A stretch of DNA of 64,000 nucleotides from the NCBI RefSeq assembly GCF_014288115.1, contig NZ_JACOOK010000003.1, forward strand, positions 186,001 through 250,000. Reading direction: 5' to 3'. Source of the DNA: Alistipes_A hominis. Its GTDB lineage: Bacteria; Bacteroidota; Bacteroidia; Bacteroidales; Rikenellaceae. Position 1 is the stretch's first letter, and each line of letters starts with the position of its first letter. Positions 15,941 through 24,316 of this stretch are shown piece by piece. The notes under the pieces were generated by a model. The model was not told the origin of the DNA and ran no database searches. It worked only from the letters and a program-made list of their open reading frames with translations. A program made the position numbers and the translations under genes.

Positions 15941-17755
15941 ATGAAAAATCTCAGAAGCAGTGTCTGTACCACGGGACGGAAAATGGCGGGAGCCAGAAGT
16001 CTCTGGAGAGCAAACGGAATGAAGGAAGAACAGTTCGGACAGCCGGTGATCGCCGTCGTCAACTCGTTCACTCAGTTCGTCCCCGGGCACGTGCATCTGC
16101 ATGAAATCGGACAGCAAATCAAAGAGTGGATCGCCGAAGAGGGCTGTTTCGCCGCCGAGTTCAATACGATCGCCATCGACGACGGGATTGCGATGGGACA
16201 CGACGGGATGCTCTATTCGCTGCCGTCGCGCGACCTGATCGCCGATAGCGTCGAATATATGTGCAACGCGCACAAGGTGGACGCGATGATCTGCATTTCG
16301 AACTGCGACAAGATCACCCCGGGGATGCTGATGGCCGCGATGCGGCTGAACATTCCGGCCGTTTTCGTGTCGGGGGGGCCGATGGAGGCCGGACGGCTCG
16401 GCGACCGCGCTTACGACCTGATCGACGTGATGGTCAAGGGAGCCGACAAGGATTTTTCGGACGACGATTTGTCGAAGCTCGAACGCGCCGCTTGTCCGAC
16501 TTGCGGTTCGTGCTCCGGTATGTTTACCGCCAACTCGATGAACTGTCTGACCGAGGCGCTGGGGCTCTCGCTGCCCGGTAACGGAACGGTGTTAGCCACG
16601 CATAAACTGCGGACGGAGTTGTTCCGCAAGGCGGCCAAATTGATCGTCAAGAATGCCAGGGAATATTATTTCAACGATAACGAAGCCGTATTGCCGCGGT
16701 CGGTCGCTACGCGCGCGGCCTTCCTGAACGCGATGTCGATGGATATCGCGATGGGGGGGTCGTCGAATACCGTGCTGCACCTGCTGGCGGTTGCTCAAGA
16801 GGCCGGCGTGGATTTCACGATGAGCGACATCGACATGCTGTCGCGCCGCGTGCCGGTGATCTGCAAAGTTGCGCCGAACACGCCGCTGTACCATATTCAG
16901 GACGTCAACCGCGCCGGCGGAATCCTGAGCATTCTCGGCGAGTTGAACCGAGGGAAGCTGCTCGATACGGCCGTCGTCCGCGTCGACGGAATGACGCTCG
17001 GCGAGGCGATCCGCCTGAACGACCTGCGCAGTCCGGACGTTGCCGACGAGGCGAAGACGCGTGCGCTGGCCGCTCCCGGCGAACGTTTCAACCTGAAACT
17101 GGGTTCGCAGGATACGAGATACCCGGCGGCCGATACCGACCGCGAGAAGGGATGTATCCGCGACCTGGAGCATCCGTACCTGAAGGACGGCGGACTGGCC
17201 GTACTGTTCGGCAACATCGCCCGCAACGGCTGCATCGTCAAGACGGCGGGCGTCGACGAGTCGATCCTGCGTTTCGAGGGCAAAGCCCGCGTATTCGAAT
17301 CGCAGGAAGAGGCCTGCGACGGTATTCTGGGCGGTAAGGTGAAAGCCGGCGACGTGGTGGTGATCCGTTACGAAGGGCCGAAAGGGGGCCCCGGTATGCA
17401 GGAGATGCTGTACCCGACTTCGTACCTGAAGTCGGTGAACCTCGGCAAGGCGTGCGCGCTGATTACGGACGGTCGTTTTTCCGGCGGTACGTCGGGACTG
17501 TCGATCGGGCACGTTTCACCCGAGGCCGCAGCGGGCGGCGACATCGCGCTGGTAAAGGACGACGATACGATCCTTATCGATATACCGAACCGAACGATCA
17601 ATGTAGAACTTACTTCGGAGGAGCTCGATATGCGCAGGCAGGCGATTGTCCGCTTCGAACCCGTGGAGCGCAACCGAGTCGTCAGTCGGGCCCTTAAGGC
17701 CTACGCATCGATGGTAACATCGGCCGACAAGGGCGGAGTACGCGAAAACATTTAG
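15941..17755 (+). CDS. ilvD: Dihydroxy-acid dehydratase
   Basis: A 604-residue enzyme that dehydrates 2,3-dihydroxy-isovalerate and -methylvalerate to the keto acids of valine and isoleucine synthesis. The iron-sulfur cluster ligands are visible in CISNCDKITPGM and CPTCGSCSGMFTANSMNCL, and the Mg site in the N-terminal DDGIAMGHDGM. The C-terminal domain has GPKGGPGMQEM and TDGRFSGGTSGLSIGHVSPE. Length matches the long (E. coli-like) IlvD group. It is first in the ilvD-B-N-C operon; the gap of about 100 bases to ilvB has no terminator. It is cytoplasmic and oxygen sensitive in this family. Confidence 0.97.
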   Translation: MKNLRSSVCTTGRKMAGARSLWRANGMKEEQFGQPVIAVVNSFTQFVPGHVHLHEIGQQIKEWIAEEGCFAAEFNTIAIDDGIAMGHDGMLYSLPSRDLIADSVEYMCNAHKVDAMICISNCDKITPGMLMAAMRLNIPAVFVSGGPMEAGRLGDRAYDLIDVMVKGADKDFSDDDLSKLERAACPTCGSCSGMFTANSMNCLTEALGLSLPGNGTVLATHKLRTELFRKAAKLIVKNAREYYFNDNEAVLPRSVATRAAFLNAMSMDIAMGGSSNTVLHLLAVAQEAGVDFTMSDIDMLSRRVPVICKVAPNTPLYHIQDVNRAGGILSILGELNRGKLLDTAVVRVDGMTLGEAIRLNDLRSPDVADEAKTRALAAPGERFNLKLGSQDTRYPAADTDREKGCIRDLEHPYLKDGGLAVLFGNIARNGCIVKTAGVDESILRFEGKARVFESQEEACDGILGGKVKAGDVVVIRYEGPKGGPGMQEMLYPTSYLKSVNLGKACALITDGRFSGGTSGLSIGHVSPEAAAGGDIALVKDDDTILIDIPNRTINVELTSEELDMRRQAIVRFEPVERNRVVSRALKAYASMVTSADKGGVRENI

Positions 17756-17861
17756 CAACACGTTGTTCGGGGAAACAGCCTTGTAATAGCAGAATCGTTT
17801 TCGGAATACGTTCCGGGCGGTTGCGGTTGTTTTCCGATGGTTGAATTTTAATACGTTCATT

Positions 17862-19574
17862 ATGTCCAACAAACAAAAAATAAAAGGGGCCGAGGCTCTC
17901 TTACTGTCGCTTATAGCCGAAGGAACCGATACGATATTCGGTTACCCGGGCGGTCAGGTAATCCCGATTTACGATCATCTGTACCATCATACCGATCGGT
18001 TGAATCACATTCTCACGCGCCACGAACAGGGCGCCGTACATGCCGCGCAGGGTTATGCGCGCGCCACCGGCAAGGTGGGCGTTTGCCTGGCTACGTCCGG
18101 CCCGGGCGCTACGAACCTGGTGACCGGGATCGCCGACGCGATGCTCGACTCGACGCCGATCATCTGCATTACCGGGCAGGTGCCTTCGACTCTGCTCGGA
18201 ACGGACGCCTTCCAGGAGGCCGATACGATCAGCATGACGATGCCGATTTCGAAATGGAATTTCCAAGTGACCAAAGCGTCCGAAATTCCGGGTGCGATCG
18301 CCAAGGCTTATTACATCGCCCGCACGGGACGTCCCGGGCCGGTGGTGATCGATATTTCGAAAAACGCTCAGGTCGAGGAGTTCGATTACAGTTATAAACC
18401 GTGCATTTATTTGCGCAGCTACAAGCCGCATCCGGAGGTTGATCCGAAAGCGATCCAGCGGGCCGTCGAAATGATCAATGCGGCCGAACGTCCGCTGCTG
18501 ATCGTTGGACAGGGCGTAAAGCTCGCCGGCGCGGAGACCAAGTTGCTGGAGTTCGCCGAAGCGGCCGGAATCCCGATGGCGCAGACGCTAATGGGTATTT
18601 CGACCGTGCCGAACAGCCATCCGCTGTTCATCGGTATGCTCGGTATGCACGGCAATATCGCCGGTAACCGGATGACGCAGCAGAGCGATCTGATCGTGGC
18701 CGTCGGTATGCGTTTCAGCGACCGGGTGACCGGTAACGTGAAGCAGTATGCGCCGAATGCGAAGATCATCCACGTCGATATCGATCCGGCCGAACTGGGC
18801 AAGAACGTGGCCGTCGAACTGCCGATCCATGCCGACGCCGGCGACGCGTTCGACGCGCTGAAAGTGGGCATCCGGTATAAGGAGCGCGCCGAATGGATTG
18901 CGATGGCGGAAGACTACCATCGACGCGAATACGAAGTCGTCGTGAAGCCGAGCACCGATCCGCAGGGCGTCCGTATTTCGATGTACGACGTGGTCAGCAC
19001 GCTGGCCGAGGCCGAAAAGGCCGATGCGGTGATCGTAACCGACGTGGGACAGCACCAGATGTTCAGCGCCCGCTATTCGAAGTTCAATCGTACGCGCAGT
19101 TTCATTACGTCCGGAGGGCTCGGCACGATGGGATTCGGGCTGCCCGCCGCGATGGGGGCGAAACTCGGCGTGCCCGACCGCGAAGTGGTCGTGATGATGG
19201 GCGACGGCGGGTTTCAGATGACGATGCAGGAGCTTGGGACGATCATGCAGAACAAGATCGGCGTCAAGATGATCGTGCTGAACAACCATTACCTCGGTAT
19301 GGTGCGCCAATGGCAGCAGTTGTTCTTCGAAAAGCGTTATTCGTACACGAGCCTCGAAAACCCGAAGTTCACGATGATTGCCGAGGCGTACGGGATTCCG
19401 AACCGTCGCGTGACGCAGTTGTCGGAACTGAAAGGGGCGATCGACGAACTGGTGAAGGCTCCGGGAGCCTATTTCCTCGAAGTGGACGTGCTGTCCGAGG
19501 AGAACGTTTTTCCGATGGTGCCGGCCGGCGCATCGCTGTCGGATCTGATCGCCAAGGAACCTGACAAAAAGTAG
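17862..19574 (+). CDS. ilvB: Acetolactate synthase, large (catalytic) subunit
   Basis: A 570-residue thiamine-diphosphate enzyme that condenses pyruvate with pyruvate or 2-oxobutyrate, the first common step to valine, leucine and isoleucine. The cofactor glutamate is in RHEQGAVHAAQGYARATGKVG-like sequence near residue 50. The central FAD domain contains PIHADAGDAFDALK. The C-terminal TPP/Mg motif begins GDGGFQMTMQELGTI. The start is the ATG at 17862 (MSNKQKIKGAEALL); an upstream TTG in frame would add seven unlikely residues. The small regulatory subunit follows 21 bases downstream. Full family length and all key regions are intact. Confidence 0.97.
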   Translation: MSNKQKIKGAEALLLSLIAEGTDTIFGYPGGQVIPIYDHLYHHTDRLNHILTRHEQGAVHAAQGYARATGKVGVCLATSGPGATNLVTGIADAMLDSTPIICITGQVPSTLLGTDAFQEADTISMTMPISKWNFQVTKASEIPGAIAKAYYIARTGRPGPVVIDISKNAQVEEFDYSYKPCIYLRSYKPHPEVDPKAIQRAVEMINAAERPLLIVGQGVKLAGAETKLLEFAEAAGIPMAQTLMGISTVPNSHPLFIGMLGMHGNIAGNRMTQQSDLIVAVGMRFSDRVTGNVKQYAPNAKIIHVDIDPAELGKNVAVELPIHADAGDAFDALKVGIRYKERAEWIAMAEDYHRREYEVVVKPSTDPQGVRISMYDVVSTLAEAEKADAVIVTDVGQHQMFSARYSKFNRTRSFITSGGLGTMGFGLPAAMGAKLGVPDREVVVMMGDGGFQMTMQELGTIMQNKIGVKMIVLNNHYLGMVRQWQQLFFEKRYSYTSLENPKFTMIAEAYGIPNRRVTQLSELKGAIDELVKAPGAYFLEVDVLSEENVFPMVPAGASLSDLIAKEPDKK

Positions 19575-19595
19575 AACCTAACGGAGTTGACAGTT

Positions 19596-20108
19596 ATGAT
19601 TAAGGAATATATCGTTATCGCATTTACGGAGAACCAGATCGGGGTGTTGAACCGGATTACGGCTCTCTACCTGCGGCGTAAGATCAACATCGAAAGTCTG
19701 AAAGTATCGGAATCGTCGATCAAGGGAATCAGTATGTTCGTGATCTCGGCTTTTACGACGCAGGAGGTTATCGACAAACTGGCCAAGCAACTGCGTAACA
19801 TCGTCGAGGTGATCCAGGTGGAATACTATTCGAATGACGAGTTGATTACGCAGGAGATCGCGCTCTATAAACTTTCGTCGAAGATTTTCAAGGAGAGCGG
19901 CACGGTGGACATGATCGTCCGCGAGTGGAGCGCCCGTATCATCGAGATGAACCCGGCGTACGTAGTGGTCGAGAAGACCGGCACGCGCGAGGAGATCGAG
20001 AACATGCGCACGGAGCTCGAAAGCCGGGGAATCCTGATCGAGTTTACGCGTTCGGGCAGCGTGGTGCTGCACCGCGAGCCGAACGGAAACGGATTGAACG
20101 AACTATAA
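19596..20108 (+). CDS. ilvN: Acetolactate synthase, small regulatory subunit
   Basis: A 170-residue protein with an N-terminal ACT domain (YIVIAFTENQIGVLNRITALY, then RKINIESLKVSESSI) and the C-terminal IlvN/IlvH dimerisation domain with VVVEKTGTREEIENM. It binds the large subunit and confers feedback inhibition by valine. The start is set by the Shine-Dalgarno-like GGAG at 19583-19586, nine bases before the ATG at 19596; an in-frame TTG at 19587 touches that site and is rejected. It follows ilvB by 21 bases and precedes ilvC by 35. Its length equals the usual IlvH/IlvN long form. Confidence 0.95.
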   Translation: MIKEYIVIAFTENQIGVLNRITALYLRRKINIESLKVSESSIKGISMFVISAFTTQEVIDKLAKQLRNIVEVIQVEYYSNDELITQEIALYKLSSKIFKESGTVDMIVREWSARIIEMNPAYVVVEKTGTREEIENMRTELESRGILIEFTRSGSVVLHREPNGNGLNEL

Positions 20109-20143
20109 CAAACTTATAAATCGATTTTTAAAAACAGAAAATC

Positions 20144-21193
20144 ATGGCAAAAATGAATTTCGGGGGAGTTGTGGAGAACGTGACCACACGTGAAGAGTTC
20201 CCCCTGAGCAAAGCGCTCGAAGTGCTGAAGAACGAAACCATCGCAGTGATCGGATACGGCGTTCAGGGCCCCGGACAGTCTCTGAATCTGAAAGATAACG
20301 GATTCAACGTGATCGTCGGCCAGCGTAAAAATTCGAAGACGTGGGACAAAGCCGTTGCCGACGGCTGGGTTCCGGGAAAGACGCTGTTCGAAATCGAAGA
20401 AGCCTGCGAAAAGGCGACCATTATTCAGTACTTGCTGTCGGACGCCGCTCAGATCGCCGTATGGCCTTCCGTGAAAAAGCACCTGACGGCCGGCAAGGCG
20501 CTCTATTTCTCGCACGGTTTCGGCGCTACCTATTCGGATCGCACCGGTATCGTTCCTCCGAAAGACGTGGACGTGATCATGATCGCTCCGAAAGGTTCGG
20601 GTACTTCGCTGCGCCGTTTGTTCCTCGAAGGTCGCGGTTTGAACTCAAGCTATGCCGTTTTGCAGGATGCTACCGGCCGCGCTATGGAACGCGTGATCGC
20701 GCTGGGTATCGGCGTGGGTTCGGGCTACCTGTTCGAAACGACTTTCAAACGCGAGGTTTATTCCGACCTGACCGGCGAACGCGGTACGCTGATGGGCGCT
20801 ATCCAAGGTATTTTCGCCGCGCAGTACCAGGTGTTGCGCGAAAACGGCCACACGCCGTCGGAAGCCTTCAACGAAACCGTTGAGGAATTGACCCAGAGCC
20901 TGATGCCGTTGGTAGGCGAAAACGGAATGGACTGGATGTACGCCAACTGCTCGACGACCGCACAGCGCGGCGCCCTGGACTGGTGGAAGCCGTTCCGCGA
21001 CGCGACCCTGCCGGTGTTCAAGAAACTGTACGCCGAAGTGGCTGCCGGTAACGAAGCGCAGCGTTCGATCGACTCGAACAGCAAGCCGGATTACCGCGAA
21101 AAGCTGAACCAGGAGCTCAAAGAGCTGCGCGAAAGCGAAATGTGGCAGGCCGGTGCGACTGTCCGCAGCCTGCGTCCGGAAAGAAACAAATAA
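20144..21193 (+). CDS. ilvC: Ketol-acid reductoisomerase
   Basis: A 349-residue NADPH- and Mg-dependent enzyme that isomerises and reduces acetolactate and acetohydroxybutyrate. The Rossmann glycine motif is in AVIGYGVQGPGQSLNL, followed by the cofactor-specificity region QRKNSKTWDKA. The KARI metal-binding domain contains DLTGERGTLMGAIQGIF and the C-terminal knot with EELTQSLMPLVGENG. The length and the GKTLFEIEEACEKATI stretch fit the Bacteroidetes class. It is last in the ilv operon and is followed by a stable hairpin terminator at 21221-21245. No leu genes adjoin. Confidence 0.96.
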   Translation: MAKMNFGGVVENVTTREEFPLSKALEVLKNETIAVIGYGVQGPGQSLNLKDNGFNVIVGQRKNSKTWDKAVADGWVPGKTLFEIEEACEKATIIQYLLSDAAQIAVWPSVKKHLTAGKALYFSHGFGATYSDRTGIVPPKDVDVIMIAPKGSGTSLRRLFLEGRGLNSSYAVLQDATGRAMERVIALGIGVGSGYLFETTFKREVYSDLTGERGTLMGAIQGIFAAQYQVLRENGHTPSEAFNETVEELTQSLMPLVGENGMDWMYANCSTTAQRGALDWWKPFRDATLPVFKKLYAEVAAGNEAQRSIDSNSKPDYREKLNQELKELRESEMWQAGATVRSLRPERNK

Positions 21194-21220
21194 TCCGTTT
21201 CGGACTGTTTCGTTTTTAAA

Positions 21221-21245
21221 GCGATCCCGCCGACGGCGGGATCGC
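21221..21245 (+). terminator. Terminator of the ilv operon
   Basis: A perfect 11-bp stem (GCGATCCCGCC and GGCGGGATCGC) with a 3-base loop lies 28 bases after ilvC, followed by a T-containing tail. Confidence 0.8.
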
Positions 21246-21392
21246 TTCGTCGTTTTATAACAGTGCGTTTTCTCGCCTGAAATTCGGCCGGATCGTTTGC
21301 TGTTCGGGTGAGGGGAGTCGTTTATAAAACGAAAGACGCGTCGCATCGTGCGCGTCTTCCGGATGTTCGTCCCCGTTCGGAGCCGGTAGCAT

Positions 21393-22358
21393 TTATTCGC
21401 CGAGCGTTTCGAGCAGGTCGTAGGAGGGTGCGAAAAACAGCGTGCCGGTTACGGCGGTACTGAAATCGAGCAGGCGGTCGGTATTGCCTGCCGGATCGCC
21501 GACGAACATGTTTTCCAGCATCCGCCGCGTGGTGGAGAACGTTCCCGCATAACCGATGAAATAGGTGCCGTATTCTCCTTTGGAGGTGTTGGCGAAAGGC
21601 ATGTTCGCCCGTACGATCTTCAGGTCGTTGCCTGCGCTGTCCTGGATGTTGGTCACGGCATTGTGAGCGTTGGCGGGTTTCTCCTCGTCGGAGAGTTCCA
21701 CGTCGTTGAATTTTTTCCGGCCGATCGTTTTTTCCTGTTCCTCGACCGGCAGGGCGTTCCATGCGTTCATGTCGTGCAGGTATTTCTGCACGAAAATGTA
21801 GCTGCCTCCCGCAAATCCGGAATCTTCATCCCCGATTACGGCGAACTCGTACGGATTTTCGTCCACGGCCGGGTTTTCGGTGCCGTCTACGAATCCGATG
21901 ATCGCCTTGCCGTCCTGATACCTGAAGCCGTGAACTTCGTCAATGGGGTCTACGGTTCCTTTCAGCTTTTCGTCGATGATGGAAGCGAATTCGAAACAAA
22001 CGCCCATCTGCCTGCCCCGGATGTGGAAAAACAGGTCTCCGGGCGTGGAAACCGCCGTATGCCTGGCGCCTTTGATCTCTTGGAACGTTTCGAGTTCCCG
22101 CGGTTTCGGCCGTTCCGGGAAAAGACGGCTCCATGCGTCGGCCCCGAATCCCATCGTACAACTGAACTGCATGTCGGGGAATCGGTTGCGTATGCTGCGG
22201 ATCATGGCCGAGAAATTGGCGCACAAATCTTTTATCCGGTCTGCCGTCCGGGGCGTTTCTTTGAGTCCGTACACGATGAAGACGGCGTTCTCGCCCGCTC
22301 TTTCGGTTACGTCTTGCGGTATGTTTCCTGCGATCGCAGGGGGCGTGTTTAAATTCAT
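21393..22358 (-). CDS. DyP-type heme peroxidase
   Basis: A 321-residue dye-decolorizing peroxidase. The family signature GFVDGTENP (GxxDG) carries the distal Asp. The proximal heme His is likely in NAHNAVTNIQ, and the distal Arg lies in LKIVRANMPFANTSKGEYG. The C-terminal YAGTFSTTRRMLENMFVGD is typical of DyP class proteins like the one solved from Bacteroides thetaiotaomicron. It reduces peroxide and may act on heme or dyes. The ATG at 22358 gives the family length. The frame is open 150 bases further upstream from 22508 and there encodes a signal-peptide-like segment, so an exported form cannot be excluded. No partner gene (encapsulin or efe genes) adjoins. Confidence 0.9.
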   Translation of the reverse strand: MNLNTPPAIAGNIPQDVTERAGENAVFIVYGLKETPRTADRIKDLCANFSAMIRSIRNRFPDMQFSCTMGFGADAWSRLFPERPKPRELETFQEIKGARHTAVSTPGDLFFHIRGRQMGVCFEFASIIDEKLKGTVDPIDEVHGFRYQDGKAIIGFVDGTENPAVDENPYEFAVIGDEDSGFAGGSYIFVQKYLHDMNAWNALPVEEQEKTIGRKKFNDVELSDEEKPANAHNAVTNIQDSAGNDLKIVRANMPFANTSKGEYGTYFIGYAGTFSTTRRMLENMFVGDPAGNTDRLLDFSTAVTGTLFFAPSYDLLETLGE

Positions 22359-22873
22359 ATCATTAGGATTAACGGTTGATCGCGCATTTGCCCCGGTTGC
22401 CGCGTACAGGGCGCTGGGGATCGAAAGATACGAAAGAAGGACAAAAAAAACAATGCTTTCTTTCGCTTTCCAAAGCTGAAAACAATACCGGATTCCGGAA
22501 TGATTCATGGCCTTTACGATTTGATATGCCGCGTTTTACGGACGACGGAACGGTCTTTTCGGGAATTGCCGGTTCGTCCGCTGTTTTTGCGTTCCGGTCG
22601 AAACCGATCGCGTGCGAACCGATGCTCAATCGTTCTCCCGACGGGACGGTTCAAAAATCGAAGATATGGAATTTATCGTAATTTTCCGCCTTTCTCCGCC
22701 GGAAATTCCATAAATGTACCCGAATGCGGTATCGTTTTCCGGGAGGCGTTCGTCCGGCGGTACGAGTCGTTCTCGGGACCCGGTCGGACGGCGGGTTTTG
22801 TAGCTCCGATCCGGCCGGAAGCGTACGATTTTTCGCGGAAATGATTACATTTGCAAATCTAAAATTCAGCTAA
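22359..22873 (+). promoter_or_regulatory. Divergent intergenic region with metY promoter element
   Basis: Between the leftward peroxidase and rightward metY, the clearest signal is a -7 element TACATTTG at 22846-22853, 20 bases before the metY ATG. No -33 TTTG at the right distance was found. The rest holds no convincing gene, apart from the possible peroxidase leader up to 22508. Confidence 0.45.
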
Positions 22874-24154
22874 ATGGAGAAAAAACTACATCGGGGGACC
22901 CTTTGCGTTCAGGCGGGATGGACTCCCAAAAAAGGCGAGCCCCGCGTGCTGCCGATTTATCAGAGCACCACGTTCAAATACGAGACGAGCGAACAGATGG
23001 CCCGGCTGTTCGATCTGGAAGAGAGCGGCTACTTCTATACCCGGCTGCAGAACCCGACCAACGATGCGGTAGCGGCGAAGATCGCTGCGCTCGAAGGCGG
23101 CGTAGCCGGCATGTTGACCTCTTCGGGCCAGGCCGCTTCGTTCTATTCCGTGTTCAACATCTGTTCGGCCGGCGACCACGTCGTCAGCGCGTCGACGATC
23201 TACGGCGGAACCTATAACTTGTTCGGCGTGACGTTGCCGAAACTGGGCATCGAGGTGACGTTCGTCGATCAGGACGCTTCCGAGGAGGAGATCGCCCGGG
23301 CGTTCCGTCCGAATACCAAAGCGCTGTTCGGCGAAACGATATCCAATCCCGGCGTAGCCGTGCTGGATATCGAGAAATTCGCGCGGATCGCGCACGGTCA
23401 CGGCGTGCCGCTGATCGTGGACAATACGTTCGCCACGCCGATCAACTGCCGCCCGATCGAGTGGGGGGCCGACATCGTGACGCACTCGACGACCAAATAT
23501 ATGGACGGCCATGCGACCAGCGTTGGCGGCGCGATCGTCGACAGCGGCAATTTCGATTGGGAAGCCCATGCGGACAAATACCCCGGACTGACCCGTCCCG
23601 ACGCTTCGTATCACGGACTGACCTATACGAAAAATTTCGGCAAGTTGGCCTATATCACCAAGGCGACCGCGCAGTTGATGCGCGACCTGGGCTCGATCCA
23701 GTCGCCTCAAAACGCTTTTTTGTTGAACCTCGGACTCGAAACGCTGCACCTGCGGATGCCGCGCCACTGTGCCAATGCGCAGAAAGTAGCCGAATACCTG
23801 AAAGGCAACGGGCAGGTGGCATGGGTGAATTACTGCGGCCTGAAAGGGGACAAATACTACGATTTGGGGCAAAAATACCTGCCGAACGGTTCCTGCGGCG
23901 TGCTGTCGTTCGGACTGAAAGGCGGACGCGACGTGTCGATCCGTTTTATGGACAACCTGAAACTGGCCGCTATCGTCACGCATGTGGCCGACGCCCGCAC
24001 TTCGGTGCTGCACCCGGCGAGCCATACCCACCGCCAACTAACCGACGAACAACTGATCGAAGCCGGCGTAGCGCCCGACTTGATCCGTTTTTCGGTCGGC
24101 ATCGAGGATGCGGAGGATATCATCGCCGATATCGAACAGGCCTTGTCGAAATAG
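22874..24154 (+). CDS. metY: O-acetylhomoserine sulfhydrylase (aminocarboxypropyltransferase)
   Basis: A 426-residue PLP enzyme of the Cys/Met metabolism family. The PLP lysine lies in THSTTKYMDGHATSVGG. Other marks are YTRLQNPTNDAVAAKIAALE, MLTSSGQAASFYSVFNIC, the cofactor Asp in VDNTFATPINCRPIEWG, and the C-terminal HPASHTHRQL and RFSVGIEDAEDI. It makes homocysteine from O-acetylhomoserine and sulfide, a direct route to methionine. It stands alone in the same orientation as the ilv operon. A cystathionine gamma-synthase reading is less likely because of the length (about 425 rather than 380) and the GGAIVDSGNFDW insertion seen in MetY. Confidence 0.93.
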   Translation: MEKKLHRGTLCVQAGWTPKKGEPRVLPIYQSTTFKYETSEQMARLFDLEESGYFYTRLQNPTNDAVAAKIAALEGGVAGMLTSSGQAASFYSVFNICSAGDHVVSASTIYGGTYNLFGVTLPKLGIEVTFVDQDASEEEIARAFRPNTKALFGETISNPGVAVLDIEKFARIAHGHGVPLIVDNTFATPINCRPIEWGADIVTHSTTKYMDGHATSVGGAIVDSGNFDWEAHADKYPGLTRPDASYHGLTYTKNFGKLAYITKATAQLMRDLGSIQSPQNAFLLNLGLETLHLRMPRHCANAQKVAEYLKGNGQVAWVNYCGLKGDKYYDLGQKYLPNGSCGVLSFGLKGGRDVSIRFMDNLKLAAIVTHVADARTSVLHPASHTHRQLTDEQLIEAGVAPDLIRFSVGIEDAEDIIADIEQALSK

Positions 24155-24238
24155 AGGATTATCCGGTTTTACGAATGGTTTGCGATGTGGCATTTTGCGG
24201 AATGCTGCATCGCTTTTTGTGTGAAAAAGGTGCTTATT

Positions 24239-24270
24239 TTTGTCTTTTGTAACAAAATTTTTCATCTTTG
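24239..24270 (+). promoter_or_regulatory. Promoter of the TonB-receptor cluster
   Basis: TTTG at 24239-24242, a 20-base spacer and CATCTTTG at 24263-24270 match the Bacteroidetes promoter. It lies 46 bases before the receptor start and is the only promoter seen before the four-gene cluster. Confidence 0.6.
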
Positions 24271-24316
24271 CAAAAGTTGGTCCGGATTGGAGGCTTGATT
24301 AAATTAGGGTTGCTGG

